Shown here: positions 17,605-27,305 of the stretch, piece after piece
How the letters are laid out: each line of letters begins with the position of its first letter
Numbering within the stretch: position 1 is the stretch's first letter
Assembly (NCBI RefSeq): GCF_900176135.1
Contig: NZ_FWWW01000099.1
Span: 1 to 64,000 of the forward strand
Source of the DNA: Hymenobacter roseosalivarius DSM 11622
GTDB taxonomy: Bacteria; Bacteroidota; Bacteroidia; Cytophagales; Hymenobacteraceae
Direction: 5' to 3'
DNA length: 64,000 bases
The notes under the pieces: model-generated
Told to the model about the DNA's origin: nothing
What the model saw: only the letters and a program-made list of their open reading frames with translations
Database searches by the model: none
Program-made: the position numbers and the translations under genes

Positions 17605-17926
17605 GCTTACCGCTGTCCTCAGTATCTCTCATATAAGGTCGCTCTCAGTAGGAAGCGACCTTTCTTTATGGCTGTCAACGCCCTTCCTATTCAGAGCACA
17701 TACCGCCGTTAGGCTGCTAGTGTAAATACGTACTAATCCTTAAGTAACACGTACTCAACCACGATTAAACACGTATTTAGCCATACTCCGGCAACTTTAG
17801 AAATATAGGCAAGTACCATTCATCACCGCTGTAAGGTGATTGCCTGGCCCAGTGTTTATCGTGACACTGCCTGGCAATGCTTTGCATCGGCTCGAACTTC
17901 CTACCAAAACCAAAACGCCGGAAACT
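17605..17926. other. intergenic region, one terminator
   Basis: After the fahA terminator (17637-17667) the DNA is moderately AT-rich with three ACACGTA/CACGTA-like words (about 17720-17780). I see no open frame on either strand with coding character and no exact promoter box. Confidence 0.5.
17637..17667 (+). terminator. intrinsic terminator of fahA
   Basis: Stem GGTCGCT / AGCGACC with a 10-nt loop followed by TTTCTTT. Confidence 0.75.
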
Positions 17927-19081
17927 ATGCTTGCTATGGAATACCGGGGCCCGAAAAGGGTCCGTGCCGTCCAAAAACCCATGCCCGAAATCAAGCATCC
18001 GCAGGATGCGATTGTGCGGGTTACCCGTACCTGTATCTGCGGGTCGGACCTGCACTTATACAACGGCAACGTGCCCGACACCCGCGTGGGCTCCACCTTC
18101 GGGCACGAGTTCGTGGGGATAGTGGAGGAAGTTGGACCCGATGTGACTAAGATTAAAGTGGGCGACCAAGTGCTGGTGCCCTTCAACATTGCCTGCGGCG
18201 AGTGCCACTTCTGCAAGCAAAACATGTTTGGCAACTGCCACGAATCCAACACGATGTCTACGGCCGTGGGGGCCATTTTTGGCTACTCCCACACGGCCGG
18301 CGGCTTCGACGGCGGCCAGGCCGAATATGCCCGCGTACCCTATGCCAACGTCGGCCCCACGGTGATTCCGGCCGGCATGGACCCTGATGATGCGGTACTG
18401 CTGACCGACGTAGTGCCCACGGGCTATCAGGCGGCCGAAATGGCGGGCATTCAGCCCGGCGATACGGTGCTCGTATTTGGCGCGGGCCCCGTTGGTATCA
18501 TGGCGGCCCGCTGTGCGTGGCTGTTTGGGGCCGGCCGCGTTATCGTGCTTGATAATGTGGACTACCGACTGGAATTCGTGCGTGATTATGCTCCCTGCGA
18601 GGTGTATAATTTCGATGAGATCGGTGACCCGGTGCTGTTTATCAAGAAGATAACCGACTGGATGGGTGCCGACTGCGTGATTGACGCGGTAGGCGCGGAG
18701 GCTTCCGGCGACCTGATGCAGACTATTACGGGCAGAAAACTGCTATTGCAGGCCGGCTCGGCTACGGCTTTGCACTGGGCTATTAACTCGGTAAAGAAAG
18801 GCGGCGTGGTGTCGATTGTGGGCGTGTATGGCCCCACCGATAACCTGGTACCCATTGGGAATATGATGAACAAAGGCCTCACCATGCGGGGCAACCAGAC
18901 CTCCGTGAAGCGCTTGCTGCCGCGCCTTATTGAGCACGTAATGAACGGCACGCTCAATCCGAAGGCGATGATTACTCACCGTATGCCGCTGGAGGAAGTA
19001 GCCGACGGCTACCGCATGTTCTCCGCCAAGCTGGATAATTGCATCAAAACGGTGCTGATTCCCTCATCCGCCAACAAGTAA
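17927..19081 (+). CDS. zinc-dependent alcohol dehydrogenase
   Basis: Medium-chain dehydrogenase. Catalytic zinc site CICGSDLH and GHEFVG; structural zinc cysteines in CGECHFCKQNMFGNC (about residues 95-110); NAD-binding VFGAGPVGIMAARCA (about 185). The C-terminal part, with INSVKKGGVVSIVGVYG, resembles glutathione-independent formaldehyde/threonine-type dehydrogenases, but the substrate cannot be read from sequence. ATG 17927 is chosen; an in-frame TTG at 17840 would add residues outside the family. The next gene begins 13 bases later and is probably on the same mRNA. Confidence 0.9.
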   Translation: MLAMEYRGPKRVRAVQKPMPEIKHPQDAIVRVTRTCICGSDLHLYNGNVPDTRVGSTFGHEFVGIVEEVGPDVTKIKVGDQVLVPFNIACGECHFCKQNMFGNCHESNTMSTAVGAIFGYSHTAGGFDGGQAEYARVPYANVGPTVIPAGMDPDDAVLLTDVVPTGYQAAEMAGIQPGDTVLVFGAGPVGIMAARCAWLFGAGRVIVLDNVDYRLEFVRDYAPCEVYNFDEIGDPVLFIKKITDWMGADCVIDAVGAEASGDLMQTITGRKLLLQAGSATALHWAINSVKKGGVVSIVGVYGPTDNLVPIGNMMNKGLTMRGNQTSVKRLLPRLIEHVMNGTLNPKAMITHRMPLEEVADGYRMFSAKLDNCIKTVLIPSSANK

Positions 19082-19094
19082 AAGCCCCCCAATC

Positions 19095-19658
19095 ATGGAA
19101 AATACAGCGAAAGACTACAAGCAGATAAAAGGCTGGGGAGTAGATGCGGACCCGAAAAACGACCCCACTTACCCCATGCGGGACCGGATGAACGTATCGC
19201 AGGACCCCAACAGCCACTCGCATCCCGAGCCCATGCAGCATGATGACACGGAGATGTTAAAGTCGAATGAGCGGCCCCGTGTATCGGCGGTGTATGGTAC
19301 TACCGTGCCGCCCAGCGGGCTCAGCGGGCTGATTCGGCGCTTTGCTTTTCGCTACAGCGAAAACGAATACCGCCACTGGCTGCCGCTGATAGTAGCCGAC
19401 CGCGTAAACGTGGTAGAAGGCATCCTGGAGGATTTCACCCACGGCAAAATCCCGAATATTTTTGCTGAGAAAGGTTATGCTATGGAGTGGAAACACAACC
19501 GCACGGCCTTCATAACCAAAATGGCAGCTATTGCGGCGGTTACGGCTGGTGTCGTAGTCCTGCTCACCTCCGATTCTGATAAAAAAAAGAAAAGTGTGCG
19601 CAAGGACAAGGGGTATAAAAAGGGGTACAGAGGATATCAAGACACCCACGCCTTATAG
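19095..19658 (+). CDS. hypothetical protein with one membrane helix
   Basis: Not recognised. Residues 1-75 are polar and disordered-looking with many Asp, Asn, Pro and His. The middle (about 75-130) looks folded, with the segment YSENEYRHWLPLIVADRVNVVE. One hydrophobic helix lies at about 141-158 (MAAIAAVTAGVVVLLTS). The tail is very basic (KKKKSVRKDKGYKKGY). Such a layout suggests a membrane-anchored protein. It is 13 bases downstream of the dehydrogenase and shares its terminator, so a joint role is possible but unproven. Confidence 0.65.
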   Translation: MENTAKDYKQIKGWGVDADPKNDPTYPMRDRMNVSQDPNSHSHPEPMQHDDTEMLKSNERPRVSAVYGTTVPPSGLSGLIRRFAFRYSENEYRHWLPLIVADRVNVVEGILEDFTHGKIPNIFAEKGYAMEWKHNRTAFITKMAAIAAVTAGVVVLLTSDSDKKKKSVRKDKGYKKGYRGYQDTHAL

Positions 19659-19672
19659 TATTTCTGCTGAAT

Positions 19673-19710
19673 AAAAAAGCCCCCCAGATTATTTTTGGGG
19701 GGCTTTTTTG
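19673..19710. terminator. bidirectional intrinsic terminator
   Basis: Arms AAAAAAGCCCCCCA and TGGGGGGCTTTTTT around a short AT-rich loop. Both arms carry the recurrent window word. Confidence 0.92.
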
Positions 19711-19736
19711 GTTTAGAACCAACTATGGCCTTGGGT

Positions 19737-19854
19737 GTAGAGACGCGTATTCGCGTCTGATAGTCGCGGTCGTTGTTTGATTGAACGGCGCGATGCTGGT
19801 TGTTAGCTGCGCTGACTTTCGGTTCAACGATTAGACGCGAATACGCGTCTCTAC
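19737..19854. repeat. inverted-pair palindromic element (family A, copy 2)
   Basis: Perfect 22-nt inverted ends (19737-19758 and 19833-19854) built on AGACGCGTATTCGCGTCT. The inside shares TCGCGGTCG and GGTTGT pieces with the copy at 6375-6466. It lies between the terminator and the 3' end of acs. Confidence 0.9.
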
Positions 19855-19866
19855 GGCTCAATTAAA

Positions 19867-21777
19867 TTACTTCTTACCGGCAATAATCTCTTCTACGATG
19901 CCAGGATCAAGCAAGGTGGAGGTGTCGCCCAGGTTGCTGGTTTCGCCCTCGGCTACTTTGCGCAGGATGCGGCGCATGATTTTGCCGGAGCGGGTTTTGG
20001 GCAGGCCTGACACGATCTGAATCTTATCGGGCTTGGCGATTTTGCCAATTTCGGCCACCACCGTTTCGATAATGCTGGCTTCTACGTGCGCCATTTCGCC
20101 GGGCTTCACGGGCTCGCTGCAAATAACAAAGGCGTAAATGCCCTGCCCTTTCACATCGTGGGGGTAGCCTACTACCGCCGACTCCACCACATAGGCGTTT
20201 TCGTTGATGGCGTTTTCGATCTCGGCCGTGCCAAAGCGGTGGCCCGATACGTTGATCACGTCGTCGACGCGGCCGATGATGCGGTACATACCATCCTTGT
20301 CGCGGCGGGCACCATCACCGGTGAAATAGTAGCCGGGATACGGGCCGAAGTAGGTCTGGCGGCAGCGCTCATGGTCGCCGTAGGTGGTGCGAATAATGCC
20401 CGGCCAGGGGTACTTGATGGCCAGGTAGCCCTCCTCCTCATTGCCTTCTATTTCCTTGCCTTCCTGGGTGAGCAGGACGGGCTGCACGCCCGGCAGCGGC
20501 TGGCCAGCGTGGGCTGGTTTGAGGGGAGAAATGCCCCCCAGGGCCGAAATCATGATGCCGCCGGTTTCGGTTTGCCACCACGTATCCACGATAGGGCAGC
20601 GCTCTTTGCCCACATGCGTGTGGTACCAGTCCCAGGCTTCCACGTTGATGGGCTCGCCCACGGTGCCCAGAATGCGCAGGGAGTCGAGCGAGTAGCTGAG
20701 CACGTTGTCGAGGGGCGTGGCCATGAGGGAGCGGATGGCCGTGGGCGCAGTGTAGAACACGTTGACCCCGTGCTTGTCAATCACCTCCCAGAAGCGGCCG
20801 GCACTCGGATACGTGGGAATTCCTTCAAACATCAGGGTAGTGGCCCCGCTCAGCAGCGGCCCGTAGAGCAGGTAGCTGTGGCCGGTTACCCAGCCGATAT
20901 CGGCGGTACACCAGTACACGTCGTTTTCATTTACCTGAAACACGTTCCGGAACGTGTAATCGGCCCACACCATGTAGCCGGCCTGGGTATGGACTACGCC
21001 CTTGGGCTTACCGGTGCTGCCGCTGGTGTAGAGGATGAACAGCAGGTCCTCAGCATCCATTTCCTCAGCCGGGCAGGATTTTTCGGCCTCTTTTACCTCC
21101 TCGTGATACCACGCGTCGCGGCCCTCTTCCATGTGTACGGGCCAGCCCAGGTGTTCCACCACAATGACGCGCCGCACGCTGGGGCAGGTTTCCAGCGCTT
21201 CATCGACTACGCGTTTTACCGGAATCTGCCGGGTACCGCGGTTGAGGCCATCCGAAGTAAGCACCGTAGTAGCCTGGGCATCGTTTACGCGGTCGGCAAT
21301 GGCCGTGGCCGAGAAGCCGGCAAAGATGACGGAGTGCACCGCCCCGATGCGGGCGCAGGCCAGCACGGCAATAGCCAGCTGCGGAATCATGGGCATATAA
21401 ACGCAGACCCGGTCGCCCTTCTCCACGCCGTTGTTGAGCAGCACGTTGGCAAACCGGCACACCTCCTGGTGCAACTCGCGGTAGGTGTAGCGAATCTGGC
21501 GGGTCTTGGGGTCGTTGGGCTCCCAGATGAGAGCCAGCTTGTTGCCGCGGGTGGCCAGGTGGCGGTCGAGGCAGTTTTCGGTAATGTTGAGCTTGGCCCC
21601 GCTATACCATTCGTTGTGGCCATTCACCAGATCGGCCTTCACCACGGTGTCCCACTTGCGGCGCCAGGTGAAAGGCTCGGCCACCTCGGCCCAAAACTGC
21701 TCGGGGTTTTCGACGCTACGGGCGTAGGCGTCGGTGTATTCTTCAAATGTGCGGATACGCGGGTGTTGAGTGGGCAT
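19867..21777 (-). CDS. acs: acetyl-CoA synthetase
   Basis: AMP-forming acetate-CoA ligase: acetate + ATP + CoA to acetyl-CoA. Core motifs are YTSGSTGKPKGVVHT (phosphate loop) and WWQTETGG. The C-terminal PKTRSGKIMRR carries the lysine that lysine-acetylation systems control in this family. 636 residues is typical. It is the first ligase of a cluster that also holds a PrpE-like ligase, a symporter-kinase and transporters, which points to use of short-chain acids. A large antisense frame over it is a shadow of GC-rich codon use. Confidence 0.96.
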   Translation of the reverse strand: MPTQHPRIRTFEEYTDAYARSVENPEQFWAEVAEPFTWRRKWDTVVKADLVNGHNEWYSGAKLNITENCLDRHLATRGNKLALIWEPNDPKTRQIRYTYRELHQEVCRFANVLLNNGVEKGDRVCVYMPMIPQLAIAVLACARIGAVHSVIFAGFSATAIADRVNDAQATTVLTSDGLNRGTRQIPVKRVVDEALETCPSVRRVIVVEHLGWPVHMEEGRDAWYHEEVKEAEKSCPAEEMDAEDLLFILYTSGSTGKPKGVVHTQAGYMVWADYTFRNVFQVNENDVYWCTADIGWVTGHSYLLYGPLLSGATTLMFEGIPTYPSAGRFWEVIDKHGVNVFYTAPTAIRSLMATPLDNVLSYSLDSLRILGTVGEPINVEAWDWYHTHVGKERCPIVDTWWQTETGGIMISALGGISPLKPAHAGQPLPGVQPVLLTQEGKEIEGNEEEGYLAIKYPWPGIIRTTYGDHERCRQTYFGPYPGYYFTGDGARRDKDGMYRIIGRVDDVINVSGHRFGTAEIENAINENAYVVESAVVGYPHDVKGQGIYAFVICSEPVKPGEMAHVEASIIETVVAEIGKIAKPDKIQIVSGLPKTRSGKIMRRILRKVAEGETSNLGDTSTLLDPGIVEEIIAGKK

Positions 21778-21793
21778 ATGCGTGGAGGTTTAT

Positions 21794-21947
21794 CCCATCC
21801 CAACCCCTCCCCGGTGGGGAGGGGCTCTACCGCTAGCTTTCCAGGGGTAGAGCAAAGAAGGGGTCAGGGGCGGTTTGAAAAAAATTTGCTGAAGGCTGGA
21901 AAATTACAACTAGAGCCCCTCCCCTCCGGGGAGGAACTGGGGTGGGG
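21794..21947. repeat. inverted-pair palindromic element (family B)
   Basis: The left end, ACCCCTCCCCGGTGGGGAGG plus flanks (21794-21827), and the right end, GAGCCCCTCCCCTCCGGGGA plus flanks (21912-21947), are inverted copies, each also hairpin-forming. The right end runs into the coding region of the next gene and supplies its last residues and TAG stop. Confidence 0.88.
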
Positions 21948-23871
21948 TTTCAAACGCTATTCCTATCCCCCGCCCGACCAGCCGCTCCCGGATTTCGTCC
22001 AGGATCAGCGGGTCGTCGATGGTGGAAGGTACGGCAAAGGCGTCGCCATCGGCGAGCTGGCGCATGGTCTTGCGCAGGATTTTACCCGAGCGGGTTTTGG
22101 GCAGGCGCTTCACGATAAGCACCTGCCGGAAGCAGGCCACGGCCCCGATTTTGGCGCGAATGGTCTGGACCAGCTCCCGCTCCAGCGTGTCCTCGGCGAT
22201 GGTCTGGCCATCCTTGAGCACGACCAGCCCCACGGGGCGCTGCCCGCGCAGCTCGTCGGCAATACCCAGCACGGCGCACTCGGCCACGGCCGGGTGCGCG
22301 GCCAGCAGTTCCTCCATCTGGCCCGTACTCAGGCGGTGGCCGGCCACGTTCATCACGTCGTCTATGCGGCCCATGATGAAGACGTAGCCCTCCTCATCCC
22401 GGTAACCACCGTCGCCGGCCAGGTAATAGCCGGGGAAGGTAGCAAAGTAGCTGCGCTGGCAGCGGGCATCATCCTGCCAGAGGGTAGCCAGACCGCCGGG
22501 CGGCAGGGGCAGCTTCACGGCCACCAGCCCGGTGGTATTGGCGGGCACGGGCAGGCCGGCCTCGTCCAGAATCTGCACGTCGTAGCCCGGCACGGGGTGG
22601 CCCGCCGAGCCGGCGCGCGCGGGGGGCATTTCGGCCAGCCCGACCAGGGAAGCCGCCATGGGCCAGCCCGATTCGGTCTGCCACCAGTGGTCCACGACGG
22701 GCACGCCCAGCACCTGCTCGGCCCAGTGATACGTGGCGGGGTCGCAGCGCTCCCCGGCCAGAAACAGGTAGCGCAGCGTGCTCAGGTCGTACTGGCGGGC
22801 CAGCAGGCCGTTGGGGTCTTCCTTCTTGATGGCCCGGATAGCGGTGGGGGCCGTGGAGACAATACTCACTTTATGATCGGCCACCAGCCGCCAGAACGTG
22901 CCGGCATCGGGCGTACGCACGGGCTTGCCCTCAAACAGCACCGACGTACAGCCGTGCAGCAGCGGCCCGTACACGATGTAGGTGTGGCCCACGGCCCACC
23001 CGATATCGGAGCCGGTGAAGATGGTTTCGCCGGGCCGCAGGCCGTAGATGGCGCTCATGCTGTACTTCAGCGCCACGGCGTGGCCGCCGTGGTCGCGCAC
23101 TACGCCCTTGGGCTTGCCGGTAGTGCCGGAAGTGTAGAGAATATAGAGCGGATCGGTGGCGTCGAGGGGCACGGCTTCCACCGGGTCGGCTTGCAGCAGC
23201 TCCCGAAAATCCAGGTCGCGGCCGGGTTGCAGCTCGGCCGTCACGAACTCGCGCTGAAGCACTACTACGTGGGCAGGCTGGTACGTGGCCTGGGCAATGG
23301 CAGCGTCCACGAGCGGCTTGTAGGGAATGGGCCGGTCGAACTCCATGCCCGCCGAAGCGCAGACAATAACTTGGGGCCGCGCGTCATCGATGCGCACGGC
23401 CAGCTCGTGGGGGGCAAATCCGCCGAAGACCACCGAATGCACCGCCCCCAGCCGGGCGCAGGCCAGCATAGCCACCACCGCCTCGGGCATATTGGGCATG
23501 TAGATAATCACCCGGTCGCCCTGCGCGACGCCCAGCCCGCGCAGGCCGCCGGCAAAGCGGGCCGTCAGGTCGAGCAGCTCGCGGTAGCTGTAGCGCCGGA
23601 CGGTGCTGGTCACGGGCGAGTCATAGATGAGGGCCGTCTGCTCGCCCCGGCCGTGCGCTACGTGGTAGTCGAGGCAGAGGTAGGCAGTATTGAGCTGCCC
23701 GCCCCGAAACCAGCGGTAGAAGCCGGTGGTCTCCTCCTGACTCAGAACCGGCTCGGGCGGCGGCCGGAACCAGTGAAGCTGCCGGGCCTGCCCGGCCCAG
23801 AAGGCGGAGGAGTCAGCCAGGCTGGCCGCGTGGGCCGCGGCGTAGGTGGGTAGGTGGGGGGCTTTTTCCAT
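21910..23871 (-). CDS. acyl-CoA synthetase, propionyl-CoA synthetase (PrpE) type
   Basis: AMP-forming ligase related to PrpE, probably for propionate or another short acid. Motifs: YTSGTTGKPKGVVRDHGGH, WWQTESGWPMA, and the C-terminal PKTRSGKILRK with the regulatory lysine. The last 12 or so residues (TPPQFLPGGEGL) come from a palindromic repeat element that overlaps the 3' end. The gene body otherwise ends like the family at about GIGIAFE. It is transcribed with acs or separately across the element. Exact substrate is inference from similarity. Confidence 0.88.
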   Translation of the reverse strand: MEKAPHLPTYAAAHAASLADSSAFWAGQARQLHWFRPPPEPVLSQEETTGFYRWFRGGQLNTAYLCLDYHVAHGRGEQTALIYDSPVTSTVRRYSYRELLDLTARFAGGLRGLGVAQGDRVIIYMPNMPEAVVAMLACARLGAVHSVVFGGFAPHELAVRIDDARPQVIVCASAGMEFDRPIPYKPLVDAAIAQATYQPAHVVVLQREFVTAELQPGRDLDFRELLQADPVEAVPLDATDPLYILYTSGTTGKPKGVVRDHGGHAVALKYSMSAIYGLRPGETIFTGSDIGWAVGHTYIVYGPLLHGCTSVLFEGKPVRTPDAGTFWRLVADHKVSIVSTAPTAIRAIKKEDPNGLLARQYDLSTLRYLFLAGERCDPATYHWAEQVLGVPVVDHWWQTESGWPMAASLVGLAEMPPARAGSAGHPVPGYDVQILDEAGLPVPANTTGLVAVKLPLPPGGLATLWQDDARCQRSYFATFPGYYLAGDGGYRDEEGYVFIMGRIDDVMNVAGHRLSTGQMEELLAAHPAVAECAVLGIADELRGQRPVGLVVLKDGQTIAEDTLERELVQTIRAKIGAVACFRQVLIVKRLPKTRSGKILRKTMRQLADGDAFAVPSTIDDPLILDEIRERLVGRGIGIAFETPPQFLPGGEGL

Positions 23872-23939
23872 GGGGTGGTTCGGTTGTAATCTAAGGCCAG
23901 TCAGGCTCCGCAGACGTTCTCTGCTTGTTGCTTCCGCTC

Positions 23940-24323
23940 CTACCCGGCGGCCTTAGCGGCCACCAGCTCCTGCACTTTGCTTACGAGCTGGCGGGTGCTG
24001 AAGGGTTTGGGAATATACAGGTCGGCGCCCACCTCATAGCCCTTCTGCACGTCGGCCTCCCGGCTTTTGGCACTCAAAAAAATGACCTTGGACTGCTGCC
24101 GGTCCGGGCGGGTCTTGACGTGGCGGCACACCTGGTAGCCGTCTACGTCGGGCATCATAATGTCGAGCAGAATCACGTCGAAGGCTGTGCGGTTGATGGC
24201 TTCCAGCGCCTCGGTGCCGTTGCGGGCGATGCTGACGTGGTAGCCGTTCTTGCGCATCAGAAATTCCAGCGACATGACGATGTTTGGCTCGTCATCCACG
24301 ATTAAGATATGCGGCTGTCTCAT
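23940..24323 (-). CDS. receiver-only response regulator
   Basis: Single receiver domain, 127 residues, no output domain. Acidic pair Asp10/Asp11, phospho-acceptor Asp54 in LLDIMMPD, conserved Lys106 in IPKPF. It lies between the PrpE-like ligase and the symporter-kinase, on the same strand, so the kinase upstream is the likely phosphate donor. With no DNA-binding part it must act by protein contact or pass phosphate on. Confidence 0.93.
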   Translation of the reverse strand: MRQPHILIVDDEPNIVMSLEFLMRKNGYHVSIARNGTEALEAINRTAFDVILLDIMMPDVDGYQVCRHVKTRPDRQQSKVIFLSAKSREADVQKGYEVGADLYIPKPFSTRQLVSKVQELVAAKAAG

Positions 24324-24459
24324 AGCAGGTACGTAGGTCGGGGAATGTGGGGTAAACGTCGGTTCAAGCGGAGGTTCGCTGAAGAAAAAGGCAGCGGCTT
24401 GCTGAGGTTGACTAATATCTTCTTCCGGGTCGCTGAGGGCAATTCTTCATTACCAATTG

Positions 24460-27225
24460 TTAAGTATTACTTGCTGAAGTAGGCAGCTCGACGGAGAAGC
24501 GGGCACCCTGGTCCGGCGCGCTTTCCACCCAGATGCGGCCCGCGTGCAGCTCCACGATTTTCTTGGTGATGGCCAGGCCAAGGCCCGAGCCTTCGGGCTT
24601 GCGCGTGGTTTGGTTTTGGGCCTGAAAAAACTTGTCAAAAATCAGCTCATGGTAGGCTGGATCGATGCCTTTGCCATTATCTAAAACGCTGATGCGCAGC
24701 GCTTCGCTGGTGGTTTCGACCACGACCCCAATTTGTCCCCCGCCGTCGGCCCGGCACGATTTGATGGCGTTCGAGAGCAGATTCACCAGCACCTGCATCA
24801 GCCGGTCGCGGTCGCCGGAAAGCAGCGGCAGGCCGGGCGGCACCGCCACCTCAAGCTGAAGGTGCTTGGCGCGCATGAGCTGGCCCACCGACTCGATGGC
24901 GTCGTTGATGATTTCGGCCACGTCCAGCGGGGCGCAGTCCAGCGTGGCCTTGCCCGACTCGTACTTCTCCAGGTCCAGCACCAGCGTAATGAGCCGGCTC
25001 AGGCGCTCCGACTCGCGGGTAATGGTATGCAGAAACCGCAGGCGCTCCTCCTCCTCGATTTCGGGGTTGTCGCTCAGGATTTCGGACAGGGCCCGGATGC
25101 TGGTGAGCGGCGTGCGCAGCTCGTGGGTGACGGTGTACAGAAACTCATCCTTGCGCATATCCAGCTCCTGGAGCTGGGTGTAGGCGTCGCGCAGATCCTC
25201 GGTAAGGCGCTGGAGCTGGCGCGACTGCTTCTGGAGCTGGCGGTTGGCTTCCAGCACCTGCTGCGATTCTTTCAGGATGCCCACCACGTTATCAAAGCTG
25301 ATTTCCTCCACTCCTACCGCCGATGATAATAGCAGCCGGGCCGAGGCCGGGCCGATGCTACCGGCCAGCAGCTTTTCAGCGTAGGCTACCAGGCGCGGGT
25401 CGGCCTGCAGGGCAATGGCGTCGGCCGAGTGGTTGTCGGCGTCGGGAAAGCGCTCGGCAAAGGCGTGCAGGGCCTGGGCGGTGCGCTTTTTACCTAAAAA
25501 CCCCGTGAGCAAAGCCCGCAGATCGGGTAGCGGGGCGGCCGTGCTGGGCCAGCCGCTGGGCTCCTCAAACACGGTCCGGTAGCGGAACACGTCCACGAAC
25601 ACGTCGGCCTGGCGCTCTTCCAGCGCCGTCGGCCGGCCGGCCAGCGACACGCCCAAATAGAGGCCCACATTAAAGAACCAGCTCCAGAACAAGCCGTGCG
25701 AGAGATAGTCCAGGCCTTCCATCCCGAACAACGCGAAGGGCCGCAGGCCGCTCAGGCCCAGCAGCCCATCCGTGAGCAGGGACGTTGGCAGCAGGCCCGG
25801 CCCCACCAGCGTGGGCAGCACGAGGGTAAAAAACCAGACCAGAAAGCCCCCCAGAATGCCCGCTGTGGCCCCCTGCCGGGTGCCGCCCTTCCAGTACAAG
25901 CTGCCCAGTACTACGGGCAGAAACTGGGCCACCGCTGCGAACGACACCAGCCCGATATTGACCAGGGGCAGCAGATGCCCCACCACGGCGTAGTAGCCGT
26001 AGGCCAGCAGCAGCACCAGCACCACGGCCAGACGGCGGCTTTGCAGGGCTACCTGGCTCAGGTAGGCAAACCAACGGGTCCGGATTTCGGTGCGGGCGGC
26101 CGGCACGCGCACCAGCAGGGGCATGAGCAGGTTGTTGCTCATCATCACGCTCAAGGCAATGGTTTCGACGATAATCATGCTGCTGGCGGCTGATAAGCCC
26201 CCCAGGTAGGTGAGCAGCGCCAGCCAGCGCTGCCCGGAGTTCAACGGCAGGGCCAGCACAAACGTGTCGGCATCGAGCCCGCTGCCGCCGTAGAGCAGAA
26301 CCCCACCAAAGGCGATGGGAAGCACGAACAGGTTGATAATGATGAGGTAAAGCGGAAACAGCCACATGGCCTTGCGCAGGTGGTCCTCGTTCACGTTCTC
26401 TACCACCGACACCTGGAACTGCCGGGGCAGCAGCAGAATAGCCGATACGCTGAGCAGGAGCAGCGTGAGCCACTGCGTAGGGCTGGTGCCGGCCCCACTC
26501 AGGGTAAACAGGCGGTTGAGGGCGGGCGCGGCGGCGGCTTGCTCAAATACGTCGCCGAAGCCATCGAACAGCCCAAACGTGACGAACAACCCGACGCCCA
26601 GAAAGGCAATCAGCTTCACCAGGCTCTCCACGGCCACGGCCAGCACCATGCCCTCGTGGCGCTCGGTGGCCTCCACGGAACGCACGCCGAAGATGATGGT
26701 AAAAAACGCCAGGGCCACCGTCGTGTACAGGGCTGAGTTGGCGGCGGCCCCGCCGGCGACGACCGTGTTGGCCGCGGCCGCGCCACGGGTCATGATGTCG
26801 AAGGAAGCGGCAATGGCTTTGATTTGCAGCGAGATATACGGAATAATGCCCAGCACGCACACCACCGTGACCAAAGCTCCCAGCGAGGCGCTTTTGCCGT
26901 AGCGGGCCGAGATAAAGTCGGCGATGGAAGTGAGGCGCTGCAAGCGGCAGATGCGAATGATTTTGCGCAGCACCAGCCACCAGGCCGGAGCCAGCAGCGT
27001 GGGGCCCAGGTAGATGACCACGAACTCCAGCCCGTGGCGGGCGGCGTGGCCCACGCTGCCGTAGTACGTCCAGGCGGTGCAGTACACGGCCATGCTCAGG
27101 GCGTACACGTAGGGGTTGCTCACCAGCGACCGGCGCGCGGCCGACCGACGCTCCGCCGCGTAGGCCACGCCGAACAGCAGGGCTAGGTAGCCAAACGAGA
27201 AGCCAATGACGAGCAGCTTATTCAA
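24460..27225 (-). CDS. sodium/solute symporter-histidine kinase fusion
   Basis: Membrane sensor. Residues about 1-550 form a many-helix sodium/solute-symporter (SSF) domain. A coiled stretch (about 650-690) leads to the kinase: H-box THELRTPLTS with the phospho-acceptor His701, N-box NLLSNAIKSC, G1 DNGKGIDP and G2 GSGLGLAI. This layout matches CbrA/CrbS-type sensors that control acetate use in proteobacteria. No ATG is near; I use TTG 27225, which follows a TAA directly and sits next to a repeat element. Beside acs and the PrpE-like ligase it probably senses or moves a short-chain acid. Confidence 0.93.
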   Translation of the reverse strand: MNKLLVIGFSFGYLALLFGVAYAAERRSAARRSLVSNPYVYALSMAVYCTAWTYYGSVGHAARHGLEFVVIYLGPTLLAPAWWLVLRKIIRICRLQRLTSIADFISARYGKSASLGALVTVVCVLGIIPYISLQIKAIAASFDIMTRGAAAANTVVAGGAAANSALYTTVALAFFTIIFGVRSVEATERHEGMVLAVAVESLVKLIAFLGVGLFVTFGLFDGFGDVFEQAAAAPALNRLFTLSGAGTSPTQWLTLLLLSVSAILLLPRQFQVSVVENVNEDHLRKAMWLFPLYLIIINLFVLPIAFGGVLLYGGSGLDADTFVLALPLNSGQRWLALLTYLGGLSAASSMIIVETIALSVMMSNNLLMPLLVRVPAARTEIRTRWFAYLSQVALQSRRLAVVLVLLLAYGYYAVVGHLLPLVNIGLVSFAAVAQFLPVVLGSLYWKGGTRQGATAGILGGFLVWFFTLVLPTLVGPGLLPTSLLTDGLLGLSGLRPFALFGMEGLDYLSHGLFWSWFFNVGLYLGVSLAGRPTALEERQADVFVDVFRYRTVFEEPSGWPSTAAPLPDLRALLTGFLGKKRTAQALHAFAERFPDADNHSADAIALQADPRLVAYAEKLLAGSIGPASARLLLSSAVGVEEISFDNVVGILKESQQVLEANRQLQKQSRQLQRLTEDLRDAYTQLQELDMRKDEFLYTVTHELRTPLTSIRALSEILSDNPEIEEEERLRFLHTITRESERLSRLITLVLDLEKYESGKATLDCAPLDVAEIINDAIESVGQLMRAKHLQLEVAVPPGLPLLSGDRDRLMQVLVNLLSNAIKSCRADGGGQIGVVVETTSEALRISVLDNGKGIDPAYHELIFDKFFQAQNQTTRKPEGSGLGLAITKKIVELHAGRIWVESAPDQGARFSVELPTSASNT

Positions 27226-27305
27226 TTAGCAATGAGCAGTAAACAGTGAATAGTTAGCAGTTAGCAAACGAGATCAAAATTGTTCGTTGTTCATTGCTCA
27301 TTGTT
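27224..27305. repeat. inverted-pair element of heptamer-like units (family G)
   Basis: Left part AGCAATGAGCAGTAAACAGT and following (to about 27270), right part (about 27280-27305) the inverse, with CAATGAGCAATGAACAA units. It separates two genes of an operon and supplies the last residues (NNEQ) and stop of the upstream one. Confidence 0.65.

Noticed and set aside
20086..23853. Antisense open frame of 1255 codons over acs and the PrpE-like ligase
   Set aside because: It is a shadow of GC-rich codons in the two ligase genes, which have full family motifs; the antisense product is low-complexity without domains.
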